23,233 nucleotides of DNA from Thermodesulfobacteriota bacterium. GTDB taxonomy: Bacteria; Desulfobacterota; QYQD01. Both the position numbers and the translations under genes were made by a program. Of this stretch, positions 1 through 8,648 are shown piece after piece; position 1 is the stretch's first letter; every line of letters begins with the position of its first letter. Location of the stretch: the NCBI GenBank assembly GCA_030017815.1, contig JASEGX010000007.1, positions 1 through 23,233 on the forward strand, given 5' to 3'. Below the pieces are notes generated by a model. The model was not told where the DNA came from, made no database searches, and saw only the letters and a list, made by a program, of their open reading frames with translations.

Positions 1-2
1 TC

Positions 3-896
3 CAGCGCCTGCGCGACGGGGGAATTCAGGTGGTCGAATTCAATCCGATAAATCCACTGAATGCCCGGGAGAATTGGGGACTGACACACCGGGACCACCG
101 CAAAATTTTGATCGTTGACGGCAAAGTCGCCATTATCGGGGGCATCAACATCAGCAAGGTTTATTCGAGCAGTCCTTTCAGAAGGAAACAAAATGAAAAG
201 GCGCCAATCCACTGGCGTGACACAGACATTCAAATTGAAGGCCCGGCCGTCGCTGAATTCCAAAAACTTTTTCTTGATACGTGGCAGACACAGAAAGGGG
301 CTAAACTCTCAGAACGGAACTATTTCCCTGAACTGAAAGAAGAGGGTGCTGCCCTGGCGCGAGTGGTCGGCAGCACCCCGGGGCAGACCAACAGGATACC
401 TTTTATTATGTATGTGTCGGCCATCACTTTTGCAGAGCATTCGATTCACATGACGAATTCCTATTTTATCCCTGACGACCAGATAGTAAAGGCCCTTACT
501 GATGCTGCCGGGCGGGGAGTTGACGTAAAGATCATTCTCCCCGGTACCACCGATTCTCAGATGGCATTATATGCACAGCGGTATCATTATTCCGGGCTTT
601 TGAAGTCGGGAGTGAAGTTATACGAGCGCAGTACTTCCCTGCTGCACGCGAAAACCGCTGTGGTTGACAAGGTCTGGTCAACAGTCGGTTCAACCAACAT
701 GGACTCCCAGAGCTTATTACACAATGACGAGGTGAATGCGGTTATCCTGAGTCAAGAATTTGCCGTCGAAATGGAAAAGATGTTTGTCAGTGACCTTGCG
801 GATTCCAGGCAGATTCACTGGGACGAATGGAAAAAAAGACCTTTATTGCCCAGGATCAGGGCGTGGTTTGTGAATTTATTTATCCGATGGTTGTAA
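3..896 (+). CDS. Cardiolipin synthase / phospholipase D family protein, 5'-truncated by the window edge
   Basis: This is a membrane phospholipid enzyme of the PLD superfamily, which would join phosphatidylglycerol units (or transfer a phosphatidyl group) at the inner membrane. Two HKD motifs are visible. Counted from the GTG at base 30, they are H23-x-K25 with D30 (HRKILIVDG) and H206-x-K208 with D213 (HAKTAVVD), each followed by the usual Gly/Ser-rich turn (IGGINIS and VGSTNMD). The frame is open to the left edge: bases 3-29 add nine codons (QRLRDGGIQ) that continue the family sequence just before the first HKD motif. The GTG at 30 is therefore not a true start, and the N-terminal membrane segments lie outside the window. 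The gene converges on the minus-strand array and marks its end. Cardiolipin synthase is the likeliest role, but a related PLD transferase cannot be excluded. Confidence 0.88.
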   Translation, partial: QRLRDGGIQVVEFNPINPLNARENWGLTHRDHRKILIVDGKVAIIGGINISKVYSSSPFRRKQNEKAPIHWRDTDIQIEGPAVAEFQKLFLDTWQTQKGAKLSERNYFPELKEEGAALARVVGSTPGQTNRIPFIMYVSAITFAEHSIHMTNSYFIPDDQIVKALTDAAGRGVDVKIILPGTTDSQMALYAQRYHYSGLLKSGVKLYERSTSLLHAKTAVVDKVWSTVGSTNMDSQSLLHNDEVNAVILSQEFAVEMEKMFVSDLADSRQIHWDEWKKRPLLPRIRAWFVNLFIRWL

Positions 897-1065
897 CCTG
901 TCGTCAACGGTGGGTTCATTACGGTGGGAGTGAGTCATGTGAATCCGATGCATAAGATCAGGTTCGAGTATCCGGATTTACGTTCGTGTTGAACGTGCAC
1001 AGCTTTTGGCCCATCCATTTTCCTCTTGAATCGGAGACACCAATTCTTGTTGCCATGTAGGGTGG

Positions 1066-1095
1066 GCTGGATATCTACCCCGGAGAGATATCAGC
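1066..1095. other. Imperfect dyad between convergent genes
   Basis: GCTGGATATCT (1066-1076) faces AGATATCAGC (1086-1095) across a 9-base loop, with one bulged base. The arm overlaps the TGA stop of the regulator at 1091-1093. No T-run follows on either strand, so this is not a standard intrinsic terminator. It could be a weak bidirectional terminator or a binding site. I see no gene in the rest of the 897-1090 gap. Confidence 0.35.
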
Positions 1096-1414
1096 TAATG
1101 GAAAAAAATGGCTCCTGAATCTGTTGGCCACGGCAGATCGGACATTTGCCGGGTTTACTCATTCGCTCCCTCTTTTTGAACTCAAAGCCGCACCTTTTAC
1201 ATGTGGCAGGGATTATGAGCAACTGCTCGCCGCTTTTCTGAGTTGCCATCCGGATATGCTCCAGATGGTAAACAACCTCTTTTTCAGAAATCCTTACCTC
1301 TGCCGATATCTCCCGCGCTGAGAGGGTTCGCCCCCTGAGAACAGAAATCATTTCCTGCCGGATGGTGTCATGCTTTTCCGGCGGGACAAAAGGTTCTTTT
1401 GGTCTTGTTTTCAT
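1091..1414 (-). CDS. Small winged-helix transcriptional regulator fused to a zinc ribbon
   Basis: This 107-residue protein resembles the predicted regulators with an HTH domain fused to a Zn ribbon (COG3357 type), a family best known from archaea. Residues 14-55 form a helix-turn-helix-like stretch (LSAREISAEVRISEKEVVYH) with the look of a winged-helix recognition unit. Residues 72-94 carry two C-x2-C knuckles (C72/C75 and C91/C94), as in a rubredoxin-like zinc ribbon. It lies just downstream of the formate dehydrogenase, on the same strand, separated by 137 bases that hold two dyads. The ATG at 1414 has no clear ribosome binding site. Its target is unknown; the acetyl-CoA pathway array and its own gene are the nearest candidates, which is inference. 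Confidence 0.72.
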   Translation of the reverse strand: MKTRPKEPFVPPEKHDTIRQEMISVLRGRTLSAREISAEVRISEKEVVYHLEHIRMATQKSGEQLLIIPATCKRCGFEFKKRERMSKPGKCPICRGQQIQEPFFSIS

Positions 1415-1452
1415 TTGAGCAACATTACGCCTGGAACGCCTAAAAACTCACA

Positions 1453-1467
1453 TATGTTCTTAACATA
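1453..1467. promoter_or_regulatory. Short perfect dyad upstream of the regulator (possible operator)
   Basis: TATGTT-CTT-AACATA is a symmetric site with 6-base arms, centred about 45 bases upstream of the regulator start. The position suits autoregulation. No protein can be assigned to it from sequence alone. Confidence 0.3.
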
Positions 1468-1524
1468 CCCAAGATATTCTAGAAAGAAGGGAAATGATTG
1501 AGCCGCCGATAAATTTGGCGAGGA

Positions 1525-1540
1525 GATCCTGGCCAGGATC
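1525..1540. promoter_or_regulatory. Perfect 16-base palindrome downstream of fdhA
   Basis: GATCCTGGCCAGGATC is fully self-complementary and lies 11 bases past the fdhA stop. As RNA it could only form a short hairpin, and no U-run follows on the minus strand, so terminator function is doubtful. A dimeric repressor site for the neighbouring regulator is an alternative. Confidence 0.35.
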
Positions 1541-1551
1541 AAATAAAAAGG

Positions 1552-4500
1552 CTACATCCCATGAACCGGCCTGATCCGCACGGCGCAGATCTTATACTCG
1601 GGTATCTTGGAGACCGGGTCAACCCCGGGATTGGTAAGGAGGTTGGCGGCGGCCTCCCGGAAGTGGAAAGGGAGGAACACCGTACCCCGCTGGCACATCT
1701 CCGTAAGCGCCACCCGCACCGTTATGTCACCCCGCCTTGAGGCAATACGGACCGGAGAATGGTCATCAATGTTCAGGGCAAAGGCGTCAACGGGGTTCAT
1801 TTCTACCATAACCTCCGGGTACATCTTGTTTAAACCTTCAGCCCGGCGGCTCATGGTACCGCTATTGTAGTGATAAAGCACCCGTCCGGTAGAGAGTAAA
1901 AAAGGATAATCGTCATCCGGCGTCTCGCTGGCCGGGATCACTTCCAGCGCATGAAATAGCCCTTTCCCGCGGGTAAAACCATTGCAATGCAAGACCGGCG
2001 TACCGGGATGATCCAACGCCGGACAAGGCCACTGAATCCCTGTCTCTTCCAGACGATCGTAATAAATGCCCCCATAGATGGGCGTTAGGCTGGCTATTTC
2101 CTCCATGATCTCTTCCGCTGACTGATAAGACATCTCGTATCCCATCTTTGCCGAAAGGTCGCAGATAATTTTCCAATCCGCTCTGCTTTGCCCCGGAGGT
2201 AAAAAGGCCCGTCTGACCCTCTGTACACGTCTCTCCGTATTGGTAAAAGTACCCTCTTTCTCTGCGTAACTTGCCGCCGGCAAAACCACATCGGCCAGCC
2301 TGGCCGTCTGGGTAAGAAAGATATCCTGCACCACGAGGAATTCAAGTTTCTCCAGGGCCGACCGGACGTGATTAATATCCGGGTCGCTTATCATGGGGTT
2401 CTCACCCATAATGTAAAGACCCTTTATCTTCCCCTCGCCGGCCTGTTTTATCATCTCCGTGGCCGTAAGGCCGGGTTCCCCGGGCAGCCGGGCATCCCAG
2501 GCCTCTTCAAATTTCCGCCTGACGGCTGCATCGGCAACACTTTGATATCCGGGGAGCACGTTAGGCAAGGCCCCCATATCACAAGCGCCCTGGACATTAT
2601 TCTGCCCGCGCAGCGGATTCACCCCACCCCCTTCGATCCCTACATTACCGCAGAGCATGGCCAGGTTGGCAATAGCCTTTACATTGTCCGTGCCGCTCCG
2701 GTGCTGCGTAATCCCCATGCAATAGACAATGGCCGCCCGCCCCGCCTGTGCGTAGAGACGAGCGGCTTTTTTGAGGTCTCCCGCCGGTATCCCGGTGATC
2801 ATCTGCACCAGTTCGGGTGTGTATTTTTCCACGGTTTGGGCAAAGGCCTCGAAGCCTTCGGTCCGCTCCCGAACGTAATCCTTATCCCACAGCCCCTCTT
2901 TAATAATGATATGGGCCAACCCATTTAACCAGGCTATATCCGTACCCGGCCGGGGCCGAAGATAAATATCCGCGTACTGCGTCATTTTGATCACGCGGGG
3001 GTCAACCACGATGAGCTTTTTACGCAACCGGGTAACCGCATTTATAATATGAAGGCTGATAATCGGGTGGTTTTCTGTGGTATTGCTGCCTGTAAGCAGG
3101 ATAACGTCGGCCTTCTCCAGGTCCTGGATGGAATTGGTCATGGCCCCGCTGCCAAATGCGGCAGCCAGACCGGCTACCGTGGAGGAGTGTCAGAGCCGGG
3201 CACAGTGGTCTATATTATTCGTGCCAAAGACGGCCCGGGCCAGCTTTTGCATCAGATAGTTTTCTTCATTAGTACATTTAGCCGAGCAGAGTACCCCCAG
3301 ACTCTCCGCTCCATACGCCTCTTTGAGTTCCTTAAGTCTATCGGCAATAAGCCCCAGGGCCTCATCCCAACTGCAGGCCTGAAGTTCGCCGTCCCTGCGT
3401 ATCATAGGTGTAGTAAGCCGGTCCGGATGTTTGATAAAGTCATGCCCGAAGCGCCCTTTTATGCAGAGGTGTCCCTGATTAGGGATAAAACCTGGATCAG
3501 AGGTTACTTCTACCAGCTTCTCTCCCCGAATATTGAGAATCAAGTTGCAACCCGTACCGCAATAAGGGCAAACGGTTCTAATCTGCCTCAGTTCACCCGC
3601 TAGAGATTGTTCGGTTTCCTTCTTGACCAGGGCTCCGGTCGGACAATTATCGGCACAGAGGCCGCAGAACACGCAGTTATCATTAATAGTCAACGAAATC
3701 GCACGTAACTGGTCAACATTTTCCAGTTCGCCTTCTTCCAGGTTGATAGCCTCATATTCACAGACATTCTTACAACGCCGGCAGAGCACACATTTATTCC
3801 GGTCAATGGTTATGAAAGGGTGGCTGCGATCCATCTTATAGTTGAGGCGAGTGCCAATCCCGTAATGGGAAAGATCAACATTATATTGAGGGGCCTCCCG
3901 TCGAATAATGCATTTGTCCACGGCATGACACCCGCACCCCAGACACCGCTCCGCCTCTTTCACCGCCATTTCTTCAGTATAACCCGTTTCTAACTCGCCA
4001 AAGTCACCTAACAGGGTCTTGGGGTGACGTATCGGCATCTTCTGCCTGGAACGCTGGGGTACTTCTTCGAAGTTCCGCAGATCGACGTCTTCAAAAAACT
4101 CGCCTTTAGTGATATTAAACGGGATACGCGGCGACTCTATTCTCCGTTCGGTCAAGTACGTATGGATAGCATCGGCTGCCTTCCGCCCCTGCGCTATAGC
4201 TTCGATAACCGTGCGCGGTCCGCTGACCGCATCGCCTCCGGCAAATATCCCCTCTAAATTGGTAACAAGAGTACTGGAGGCCGCCTCGATAGTATTCCAG
4301 CGGGTAAGCCCTAATCCTTCGGTCAGGCCCTCAGTATGGCATTTTCCGATCTCTACCAACTGGCCAATAGCCGCGATAACACTATCTACCTGCATCACAC
4401 TTTCAGAGCCAGGGACGGGCACGGGACGCCTCCGGCCGCTTTGATCCGGTTCCCCCAGTTTCATCCTCTGAATTTCGAGATTAAGGGGACCATCGCCCGG

Positions 4501-5670
4501 AGTAATCCTGGTTGGGGCCGCCATCAGGAAAAATTTAACCCCTTCGTCCTCAGCCTCTTTGATCTCGCGGTGGCTGGCCGGCATTTCCATCCGTGATCGG
4601 CGGTAGACTATAGTCGCCTCGCTCGCCCCGATCCTGAGACAAGTACGGGCGGCGTCAATGGCGGTATTGCCCCCACCGATTATAGCCACCCTCGACCCTA
4701 CCTGAACCTTCTCACCTTCGGCAAACTTGCGGAGAAAATCAATACCGGAAAAGACTCCGGGACTATCTTCACCTGCGATGCCCATGGGACGGCTCTTCCA
4801 TGCCCCTATACCGATGAATATGGACTCGAATCCTTCCTGTTTCAGGCTCTCCAGGGTAAAATCCTTACCCCATTTCCGGCCGGTCCTGGCCTCAACGCCC
4901 AGGTCAAGGATAAATTGTATCTCGGCGTCCAATATTTTCTTAGGCAAGCGGTATTCCGGGATGCCGTAACGAAGCATTCCGCCCAATGCAGGCATGGCTT
5001 CGAATATGGTCACATGGTGTCCCTTGCGGGCCAGATAGTATGCAGCGGCAAGTCCGGCCGGCCCAGCACCGATCACGGCTACCCGGTGATCGGTGAGGGG
5101 TCGTTGAGGTACAGGAATGGACTCCTTGTGCGCAAGTCCATAGTCGGCTGCAAACCTCTTCAGATGATTTATCGCCACACTGCCATCTACAAGGTTGCGG
5201 CGGCAACGAGACTCACAAAATCGTGGGCAGACCCGCCCTACCGAAAGGGGCAAGGGATTTTTCTCCTTGATGAGTTCTAAGGCCTCAAGGTATCTTCCGG
5301 CCGCAATATGGGCGATATACCCCTGGATATCAATATTGGCGGGGCAATCGAGAGAACATGGCGCTATGCAGTCGCCATAATGTTCAGAAAACAGGAGTTC
5401 CAGGATGACCTGGCGGGCGGTCTTTACTTTTTCGGTATTGGTGGCTACCACCATGCCCTCAGAGACCGGCGTGGCACAGGAAGCGATGAGTTTGTTTTTA
5501 CCTTCGACCTCCACGACACACAGACGGCAGGAGGCCGGGGGGTTTTTGAATTGGGGTAGGTAGCAAAGGGTGGGGATGTGGATGGCAGCCCTCCGGGCTG
5601 CCTCCAGGATGGTGGTTCCTTTCTCGACAGTTACTTTTCGGCTATCAATAGTTAAGGTTACTTCAGGCAT
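1552..5670 (-). CDS. fdhA: Selenocysteine formate dehydrogenase fused to a GltD-like NAD(P)H/FAD module (UGA read through)
   Basis: This enzyme should interconvert CO2 and formate in the cytoplasm; there is no Tat signal. It reads as one 1372-residue protein with UGA (3190-3192) as Sec827 in the motif DHCARL-U-HSS, the place where Mo/W formate dehydrogenases carry Cys or Sec. Domains in order: a 2Fe-2S domain (C36, C48, C51, C65); a cysteine-rich 4Fe-4S region of the GltD/DPD type (about 100-170); an FAD site (VIGAGPAGLAAAYYLARKG, about 199) and an NADPH site (IIGGGNTAID, then YRRSRMEMPA, about 330-365); two 4Fe-4S ferredoxin clusters (about 627-676); a catalytic-domain 4Fe-4S cluster (C701, C704, C708, C736); the molybdopterin domain; and a C-terminal dinucleotide-binding domain. 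The ATG at 5670 is preceded by only a weak AAAGG. It is the last gene of the minus-strand array, 341 bases after acsE. Read without recoding it would look like two broken genes (3190-5670 and 1552-3141). NADPH preference is inferred from the RRSR motif. Confidence 0.93.
3159..3179 (-). promoter_or_regulatory. Bacterial SECIS hairpin for Sec insertion in fdhA
   Basis: On the mRNA strand, ten bases after the UGA, CGGUAGCC (3179-3172) pairs fully with GGCUGCCG (3166-3159), counting one G-U pair, around the five-base loop GGUCU. A GGUCU apical loop, 18 bases after the UGA, is what I recall for the E. coli fdhF SECIS bound by SelB. The loop, stem and spacing therefore support selenocysteine insertion rather than termination. 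The hairpin lies inside the coding sequence. Confidence 0.88.
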
Positions 5671-5703
5671 TAACTTAGGTAAACCTTTATGAACTGTATA
5701 TTA

Positions 5704-6003
5704 CACCGCAAGAACGCAGAGCATACAGAGTATCAAAAAAATTTTTAATAACACGGCTTACAGCGGTCAGCATCAGCTTAAGAAATTTGCTCATAACTGA
5801 GCCTCTTGCAAAACTGTTTGTCATCCCCGAATGTTTCTATCGGGGATATGGTTTTTCAAGCAGTTAGAACCAGATTCCCGCTCAGAATCGCTGCGGGAAT
5901 GACAGAATTGGGACTTTTGCAAGAGCCTCAACTGAAAGCTAATAAGCTGATATTAAGCCTTTCCTCTTCATTCATCTCCGCGGCCTCTGCGAACTCTGCG
6001 GTG
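5704..6003. repeat. Outer inverted repeat of the acsE-fdhA gap
   Basis: The 341-base gap between acsE and fdhA (5671-6011) holds no gene. Its edges carry related inverted arms: 5704-5730, beginning CACCGCAAGAACGCAGAG, and 5976-6003, whose complement begins CACCGCAGAGTTCGCAGAG. These resemble the CACCGCAGAG-type intergenic repeats found dispersed in many Deltaproteobacteria. The arms enclose a second, different repeat at 5798-5930. Confidence 0.6.
5798..5930. mobile_element. MITE-like palindromic element nested in the acsE-fdhA gap
   Basis: This 133-base unit has 18-base terminal inverted repeats matching at 16 positions: TGAGCCTCTTGCAAAACT at the left and ACTTTTGCAAGAGCCTCA at the right. Inside are a second inverted pair (GTCATCCCCG and CGGGAATGAC) and two sub-hairpins (ATCCCCGA/TCGGGGAT and ATTCCCGC/GCGGGAAT). 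There is no transposase, so movement would need one supplied from elsewhere. It lies inside the outer repeat of this gap, as if inserted there. I recognise this family as widely dispersed in deltaproteobacterial genomes, from memory only. Confidence 0.7.
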
Positions 6004-6011
6004 AATAAATT

Positions 6012-6893
6012 TTACACAGTCAGCCAGGAGTGAGAATAGAGCGTCTTTCCCATAAGAACCCGCGCCGTCTTATAGTACTCAAGTTCTTTTGGACCAAGAT
6101 CCTTGGAGTCAGGCTCATTTCCGTCCATCATGCCATGTACGAGATTGACTATTTCAATCATTCCACCCTTGGCGATAGTCAGCAACTCTTCATCATAACC
6201 GTCCACGATGGCCGAATATATCCCGTACTTCATGAGCATGATGAGATAGCAACGGTTGATATAATTTCTCAGATCATGCGGGGTCCCGTTAGAGATATTA
6301 GAAAGGCCGACAATGGATTTGGCGCCCGGGGCGATCTCCAGGAGCATGGACATAAATTCCAGCCCGGCCAGCACCTGGTTGATATCCATGCTTATTGGAG
6401 TGGCTATGGGATCGATCCATATCTTTTCCGTAGTGATACCGGCTTCGTTGGCCTTATAGACAATGTCCACGCAGTGCGCGGCCCGTTCATTGGCATCTCT
6501 GGGCATACCTTCCTGACTCCAGAGAAGGCCGATCATATCGGCATTGTACTTCACCGCCATGGGCAAAAGGGCCTCCAGCCGTTCCGGCTGCAAGGAAATT
6601 GAGTTTATAAGGGATACTCCTGAATTGGCCTTGAGACCGGCCTCGATAGCGACTGGATTGCTGGTATCCAGGGAAAGGGGTAAGTCCGTCACCTCCCGTA
6701 CGGTCTTAACCAGCCAATCCATGGTCTCATCCCCGCCCTTACGGGCCGGACCGATGTTGAGATCAAGATAATCCGCCCCGGCTTTAATAAGCTCCCGGGC
6801 CATATCCTGGATCGGCTTGGCATCGCGTCCCTTTATAGCCGCGCCGATGGTCTTCGACATAATATTGATGTTTTCCGCCACACAAACAACCAT
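6012..6893 (-). CDS. acsE: Methyltetrahydrofolate:corrinoid iron-sulfur protein methyltransferase
   Basis: AcsE transfers the methyl group of 5-methyl-THF to the cobalt of the corrinoid iron-sulfur protein (AcsCD), linking the methyl branch to acetyl-CoA synthesis, and works reversibly. The 293-residue protein shows the pterin-binding TIM-barrel signatures of the family: AGADYLDLNIGPA, LSLDTSNPVAIEAGLK, INSIS, then WIDPIATPIS and IVGLSNISNG. The ATG at 6893 is preceded by GGAGGG at 4-5 bases. An upstream TTG at 6908 is in frame but would place that ribosome binding site inside the gene, so ATG is preferred. The length is slightly above the roughly 262 residues of the Moorella enzyme. It follows acsC after a 296-base gap filled by an inverted repeat. 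Confidence 0.95.
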   Translation of the reverse strand: MVVCVAENINIMSKTIGAAIKGRDAKPIQDMARELIKAGADYLDLNIGPARKGGDETMDWLVKTVREVTDLPLSLDTSNPVAIEAGLKANSGVSLINSISLQPERLEALLPMAVKYNADMIGLLWSQEGMPRDANERAAHCVDIVYKANEAGITTEKIWIDPIATPISMDINQVLAGLEFMSMLLEIAPGAKSIVGLSNISNGTPHDLRNYINRCYLIMLMKYGIYSAIVDGYDEELLTIAKGGMIEIVNLVHGMMDGNEPDSKDLGPKELEYYKTARVLMGKTLYSHSWLTV

Positions 6894-6965
6894 AAAACCC
6901 TCCAACAAAATTGAGATATTGAATACCTTTTAACCGAAATTTCCGCCTCAGACAAGCTGAAACAA

Positions 6966-7115
6966 ATTCGAAATCCGAAGCACGAAATCCGAAACAATAT
7001 CGAATCACCAAAATGAAAAATTCAAAACGAATTAGCTCCGCCGCAATTTGGGACATTATTGAATTTGAACATTCGGATTTGTTTTGAGTTTCGATATTCG
7101 AATTTCGGATTTAAG
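6966..7115. repeat. Large imperfect inverted repeat in the acsC-acsE gap
   Basis: The left arm (about 6966-7025) repeats AAATCCGAA/ACGAAATCCGAA and ends AAATTCAAAAC. The right arm (about 7060-7112) runs from TTGAATTTGAACATTCGGAT to CGAATTTCGGATTT, which is its approximate reverse complement. This AT-rich type of intergenic palindrome is common in Desulfobacterota. The rest of the gap (6894-7189) shows no gene. Confidence 0.6.
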
Positions 7116-7189
7116 CCACCGCACTCTGCAACTGGAACCCTGGAAGTCGGACCATTTCAAAGCGCTAAAGTGATACAACAAATTTAATA

Positions 7190-8536
7190 TCATGCACTCC
7201 ACTGCTTAAGATACGCCGGCAGGTGAGCCGCCTCCCGGGGGCCAACCAATATCTGCCAATCCGGCAGTTCTTCTTCCAGTTCACCGCTCATGCCCGCGAG
7301 GTAACCAGGAATAACCAGCTTACGGTGTTTCACCCGATCGGCTATGCCGGACTTCTTGACAAACATGGCCACGGTGTCAGCGGCAAACTTACCTGCTGCC
7401 CATGCCGTAAGGACGGACAGACCTTCTGTGTCTTTGATCAGCAGCCAGGCCGGCACCCGGCTCGATTCTACTTCGCCGGAAACGATAAAGTAGGTCAAAG
7501 AGAAATTGGATGTAATCAAAACCGGCGAATCTTCCCTGGGGCCTCCGATCTCATAGACCTTTTCCTCGACGGCCATAGGACGCTGCGGGTCGGTATAGAT
7601 ATTCAAGCTGTCCAGAAGAAGCGGGAACACGTTATGGCCCTCCATCTCCGAAAGGACAATGATGCCCGCATACTTGGCAATGAGTAGAGAAGCGATTAAG
7701 GCTTCCTTCATCTTGCTGTCCGTCAACTGGCCAGGGAAGGTGATAGTGGGGAACCCCAGTTGTTTAACCTTCTTGACTAAGGCCGAACGCCGAATGCCTA
7801 CCTGATCCTCCAGGGCCTTCTTAACATTCACCGGCTGACTATCTATCACCAGGTCTTTAAGCCCCATCCCCATAAGCTTATCTGTAATAGCCATGACCTC
7901 ATCCAGGCCGGAGCCCTTTACCGCCAGAGGACAAGCGGCCTCTTTGGCCAGGTTGCCCATAGCCTCTGCCGTATCCTTGGTTGCTGCATAGATAAGAGGC
8001 TTTTTGTCCTTGCAAATCTTCAAAGCCTCGGCCATTACCTCCGGCTTATCGCTCATCAGGATGATACCGGCATCTATTTGATCAATCACTCGCTTTACAA
8101 AAGCGGCAAACTTACCGGCGTCTCCGGATTCTTCTTTGAGGGCCAGCATCTGCGGACGCAGGATCAATCCCACCCGTTCAAATTCCAGGTCTTTAAATTT
8201 AGAAAGCTTTTCATTTACTACGGAATCATCCATGGTATCGGAAAGCATGAGGGCCAGGCCCGGAGGGTTCTCAAACCTCTTCTCATGCCTGAACATCACC
8301 GTCTCACCGCCCAGCTTAACCGCACGATCGCCCGTACCAATAGTCAAGGTGCGAATAGGCGGCGCTGAGGCCTCGTCAATCTCTGCCCTAACCTCATCTG
8401 AGACATAAGGACAAGCAGACAATTCAGCCTGACCGGTAGCCAGTTTCATGGCAAAGGCCAGACAGGTAGGAACCCCGCATTCGCCACAGTTTGTCTTAGG
8501 TAATTTCTTAAATATCTCTATACCACTTAATGCCAT
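7190..8536 (-). CDS. acsC: Corrinoid iron-sulfur protein, large (gamma) subunit
   Basis: AcsC is the large subunit of the corrinoid iron-sulfur protein. It carries the 4Fe-4S cluster and, with AcsD, the cobamide that accepts a methyl group from AcsE and hands it to AcsB. The 448-residue length is normal. The N-terminal cluster motif is C17-x2-C20-x4-C25-x16-C42 (in CGECGVPTC and SACPYVS), the same spacing as the Moorella protein. A TIM-barrel middle region and a C-terminal cobalamin-binding part (ending LPDWQILVGPREAAHLPAYL) follow. The ATG at 8536 is preceded by AAAGGAG. It lies between acsB and acsE in the array. Confidence 0.96.
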   Translation of the reverse strand: MALSGIEIFKKLPKTNCGECGVPTCLAFAMKLATGQAELSACPYVSDEVRAEIDEASAPPIRTLTIGTGDRAVKLGGETVMFRHEKRFENPPGLALMLSDTMDDSVVNEKLSKFKDLEFERVGLILRPQMLALKEESGDAGKFAAFVKRVIDQIDAGIILMSDKPEVMAEALKICKDKKPLIYAATKDTAEAMGNLAKEAACPLAVKGSGLDEVMAITDKLMGMGLKDLVIDSQPVNVKKALEDQVGIRRSALVKKVKQLGFPTITFPGQLTDSKMKEALIASLLIAKYAGIIVLSEMEGHNVFPLLLDSLNIYTDPQRPMAVEEKVYEIGGPREDSPVLITSNFSLTYFIVSGEVESSRVPAWLLIKDTEGLSVLTAWAAGKFAADTVAMFVKKSGIADRVKHRKLVIPGYLAGMSGELEEELPDWQILVGPREAAHLPAYLKQWSA

Positions 8537-8563
8537 TTCCGAATCTCCTTTCTATATTCTACT

Positions 8564-8636
8564 GGGACGCAGATTTTCGCCGATACCCGCAGAAAATTCG
8601 AAATTTAAAAAGTAAAATCTGCGTTTATCTGCGTCC
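8564..8636. repeat. Two-tier palindromic element in the acsB-acsC gap
   Basis: The ends GGACGCAGAT (8564-8573) and ATCTGCGTCC (8627-8636) are exact inverted repeats, and an inner CGCAGA/TCTGCG pair lies inside them. In the transcript this would form a long hairpin between acsB and acsC. It could act in mRNA processing or stability rather than termination, as the next gene is needed in equal amount. This is inference. Confidence 0.55.
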
Positions 8637-8648
8637 TATACCGTAAAA

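Noticed and set aside
1525..1540. Intrinsic terminator after fdhA
   Set aside because: It is a loop-less palindrome and no U-run follows on the transcribed strand.
3141..3192. A frameshift or nonsense mutation making fdhA a pseudogene
   Set aside because: The frame does not change, the stop is UGA at the exact Sec position of the family motif, and a SECIS hairpin follows. Downstream domains are intact.
2368..3603. Plus-strand open frames opposite fdhA
   Set aside because: They mirror the high-GC coding strand and have no recognisable domains or start signals.
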